Positions 34,553 through 35,462 of a DNA stretch of 35,462 nt are shown here, in pieces. The DNA is from Okeania sp. SIO1I7. GTDB lineage: Bacteria > Cyanobacteriota > Cyanobacteriia > Cyanobacteriales > Microcoleaceae. The notes beneath the pieces are model-generated. The model had not been told where the DNA came from, did no database searches, and saw nothing but the letters and a program-made list of their open reading frames with translations. The stretch lies in contig JAAHGF010000019.1 of assembly GCA_010672585.1 (NCBI GenBank), forward strand, positions 1 through 35,462, in the 5' to 3' direction. Position numbers and translations under genes: made by a program. Each line of letters begins with the position of its first letter. The first letter of the stretch is position 1.

Positions 34553-35175
34553 CTTAAGATTGAGATATGGAAAGCAGCAAATTACTCAATTAAGTTTACA
34601 TAATTACATTGAGCCGGAACAGAAAATTAAGAAAGAATTTAGGCGTTGGTAATTTAGATGGGGAGTAGGGGAGTAGGGGAGTAGGGGAGTAGGGGAGTAG
34701 GGGAGTAGGAGAGCTTGAGAAATATTTGGTAATGGTTGAAGATGGAGCATTTTTTTATACCGAATTAAACGGATTTGATATTATTTAGGTAATTTCAAAG
34801 ATGAATCAAGCAGGAAGTACACAAGTAAATCGACTAATCTGGAAACCCATACCATTGACGTACATTTTTAGAGATAGAGCTTTAACCCATTCGACTATGT
34901 CCAGGTGAATCATAAAAATCAACTTGCCTAGGGACCACATTGGACACAAATGTAGTTTTGGTTATGCTTTCGATGGCCATTTTTGCGGATCTGTTTGCTA
35001 ATACACTCACCGACATTGCTGCGAATTTAACTTCTGGCTTCTGACTTCAGCTATACTACCGCTCAACCCAACCTAAATTTTTAGGCTGACAACAGCTTTG
35101 TTGCACAAAAGACGATCTGGTAAGCTATTTTTTTGCTAGTCCCTTACTCAAGCGTTGGCGGAGCCTAGCGGTAGC
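34553..35175. other. Gene-free stretch with minisatellite and composite repeat
   Basis: An 8-bp GGGGAGTA minisatellite runs from about 34661 to 34710. It is followed by 34716-34782, the inverted counterpart of 5833-5897. A 35-codon frame at 34801-34908 on the plus strand starts with ATG but has no support. CTAACCCAACC-type and TCTGGCTTCTGACTTC repeat phrases lie at about 35030-35070. No gene was found. Confidence 0.55.
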
Positions 35176-35462
35176 TATATCGCTGAGTTTTGCGGATATG
35201 TTTGATTTAACTATTGTCCAATAGTTATTTGATTTATATACAGTTAGAGGAAGCGATCGCTGAGTTTTGCGGATATGTTTGATTTAACTATTGTCCAATA
35301 GTTATTTTGATTTATATACAGTTAGAGGAAGCGATCGCTGAGTTTTGCGGATATGTTTGATTTAACTATTGTCCAATAGTTATTTGATTTATATACAGTT
35401 AGAGGAAGCGATCGCTGAGTTTTGCGGATATGTTTGATTTAACTATTGTCCAATAGTTATTT
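35176..35462. repeat. 77-bp minisatellite, one HIP1 site per unit, running off the right edge
   Basis: Units begin at 35176, 35253, 35331 and 35408 (77, 78 and 77 bp, then a partial unit at the window end). Each unit reads GCGATCGCTGAGTTTTGCGG, contains the palindrome AACTATTGTCCAATAGTT and ends CAGTTAGAGGAA. The first unit has a damaged HIP1 site (TATATCGC). The units are otherwise almost identical, differing by a single inserted T. The array continues beyond the window, so its copy number is unknown. Confidence 0.95.

Noticed and set aside
34801-34908. 35-codon plus-strand frame beginning MNQAGSTQVN
   Set aside because: No convincing ribosome site, no recognised family, and it lies in repeat-rich DNA.
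1-35462. tRNA, rRNA, riboswitch or replication origin
   Set aside because: I looked for tRNA-like cloverleaf ends, rRNA segments and common riboswitch cores and saw none. This is by eye, and a covariance-model scan could still find one.

Overview
The window looks like chromosomal DNA of a filamentous, AT-rich cyanobacterium. The genes are typical of that phylum (ClpC, citramalate synthase, stand-alone ThiO, aspartoacylase, a DUF2237 protein, WD40 and HEAT repeat proteins), the HIP1 octamer GCGATCGC recurs throughout, and the CRISPR leader has a cyanobacterial look. By my count only about 60% of the bases are coding. The rest is crowded with dispersed repeats, minisatellites and short inverted-repeat elements. 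This suggests the Trichodesmium/Okeania/Oscillatoria kind of genome, but the genus is an inference.

Layout. 1-1452: the start of an IS5-like transposase running off the left edge, an unrecognised 250-aa reading frame, a hairpin-bounded insert and a 68-aa small gene. 2091-5481: a membrane-anchored VanY-like protein that lacks one zinc ligand, an aspartoacylase and YidD. 6206-8692: a seven-bladed WD40 protein and a ferric-reductase-like membrane protein, separated by an inverted-repeat element. 8693-11095: 2.4 kb with no ordinary gene, holding a tandem duplication, a possible 32-aa gene and a MITE. 11096-16711: a sulfotransferase, an SH3 protein, ThiO, a [2Fe-2S] ferredoxin and CimA. 16856-17560: a short CRISPR array with its leader and no cas genes in view. 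17901-22713: a DUF2237 protein, PstS divergent from a PiT-like phosphate permease, and a squalene/phytoene-synthase-family protein. 23418-25895: ClpC. 27051-31543: a three-gene operon of a dynamin-like GTPase, a coiled-coil protein and a patatin-like phospholipase. 31852-35462: a truncated gene, a HEAT-repeat exported protein and a HIP1-bearing minisatellite that continues past the right edge.

Most genes are single housekeeping units. Two groups look functionally linked. The first is pstS plus the PiT-like permease (phosphate uptake). The second is the dynamin-like / RdcB-like / patatin operon. It joins a membrane-remodelling GTPase to a lipid hydrolase through a coiled-coil partner and is the best candidate for an undescribed membrane-acting or defence system. 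The GTPase and its partner resemble the E. coli CrfC (YjdA)-YjcZ pair, also called RdcA-RdcB; the patatin gene is the added part.

A second theme is how repeats meet genes. Repeats supply the last codons or stop codon of CimA, YidD and the PiT-like permease, truncate a gene at 32181, and lie just upstream of the dynamin operon.
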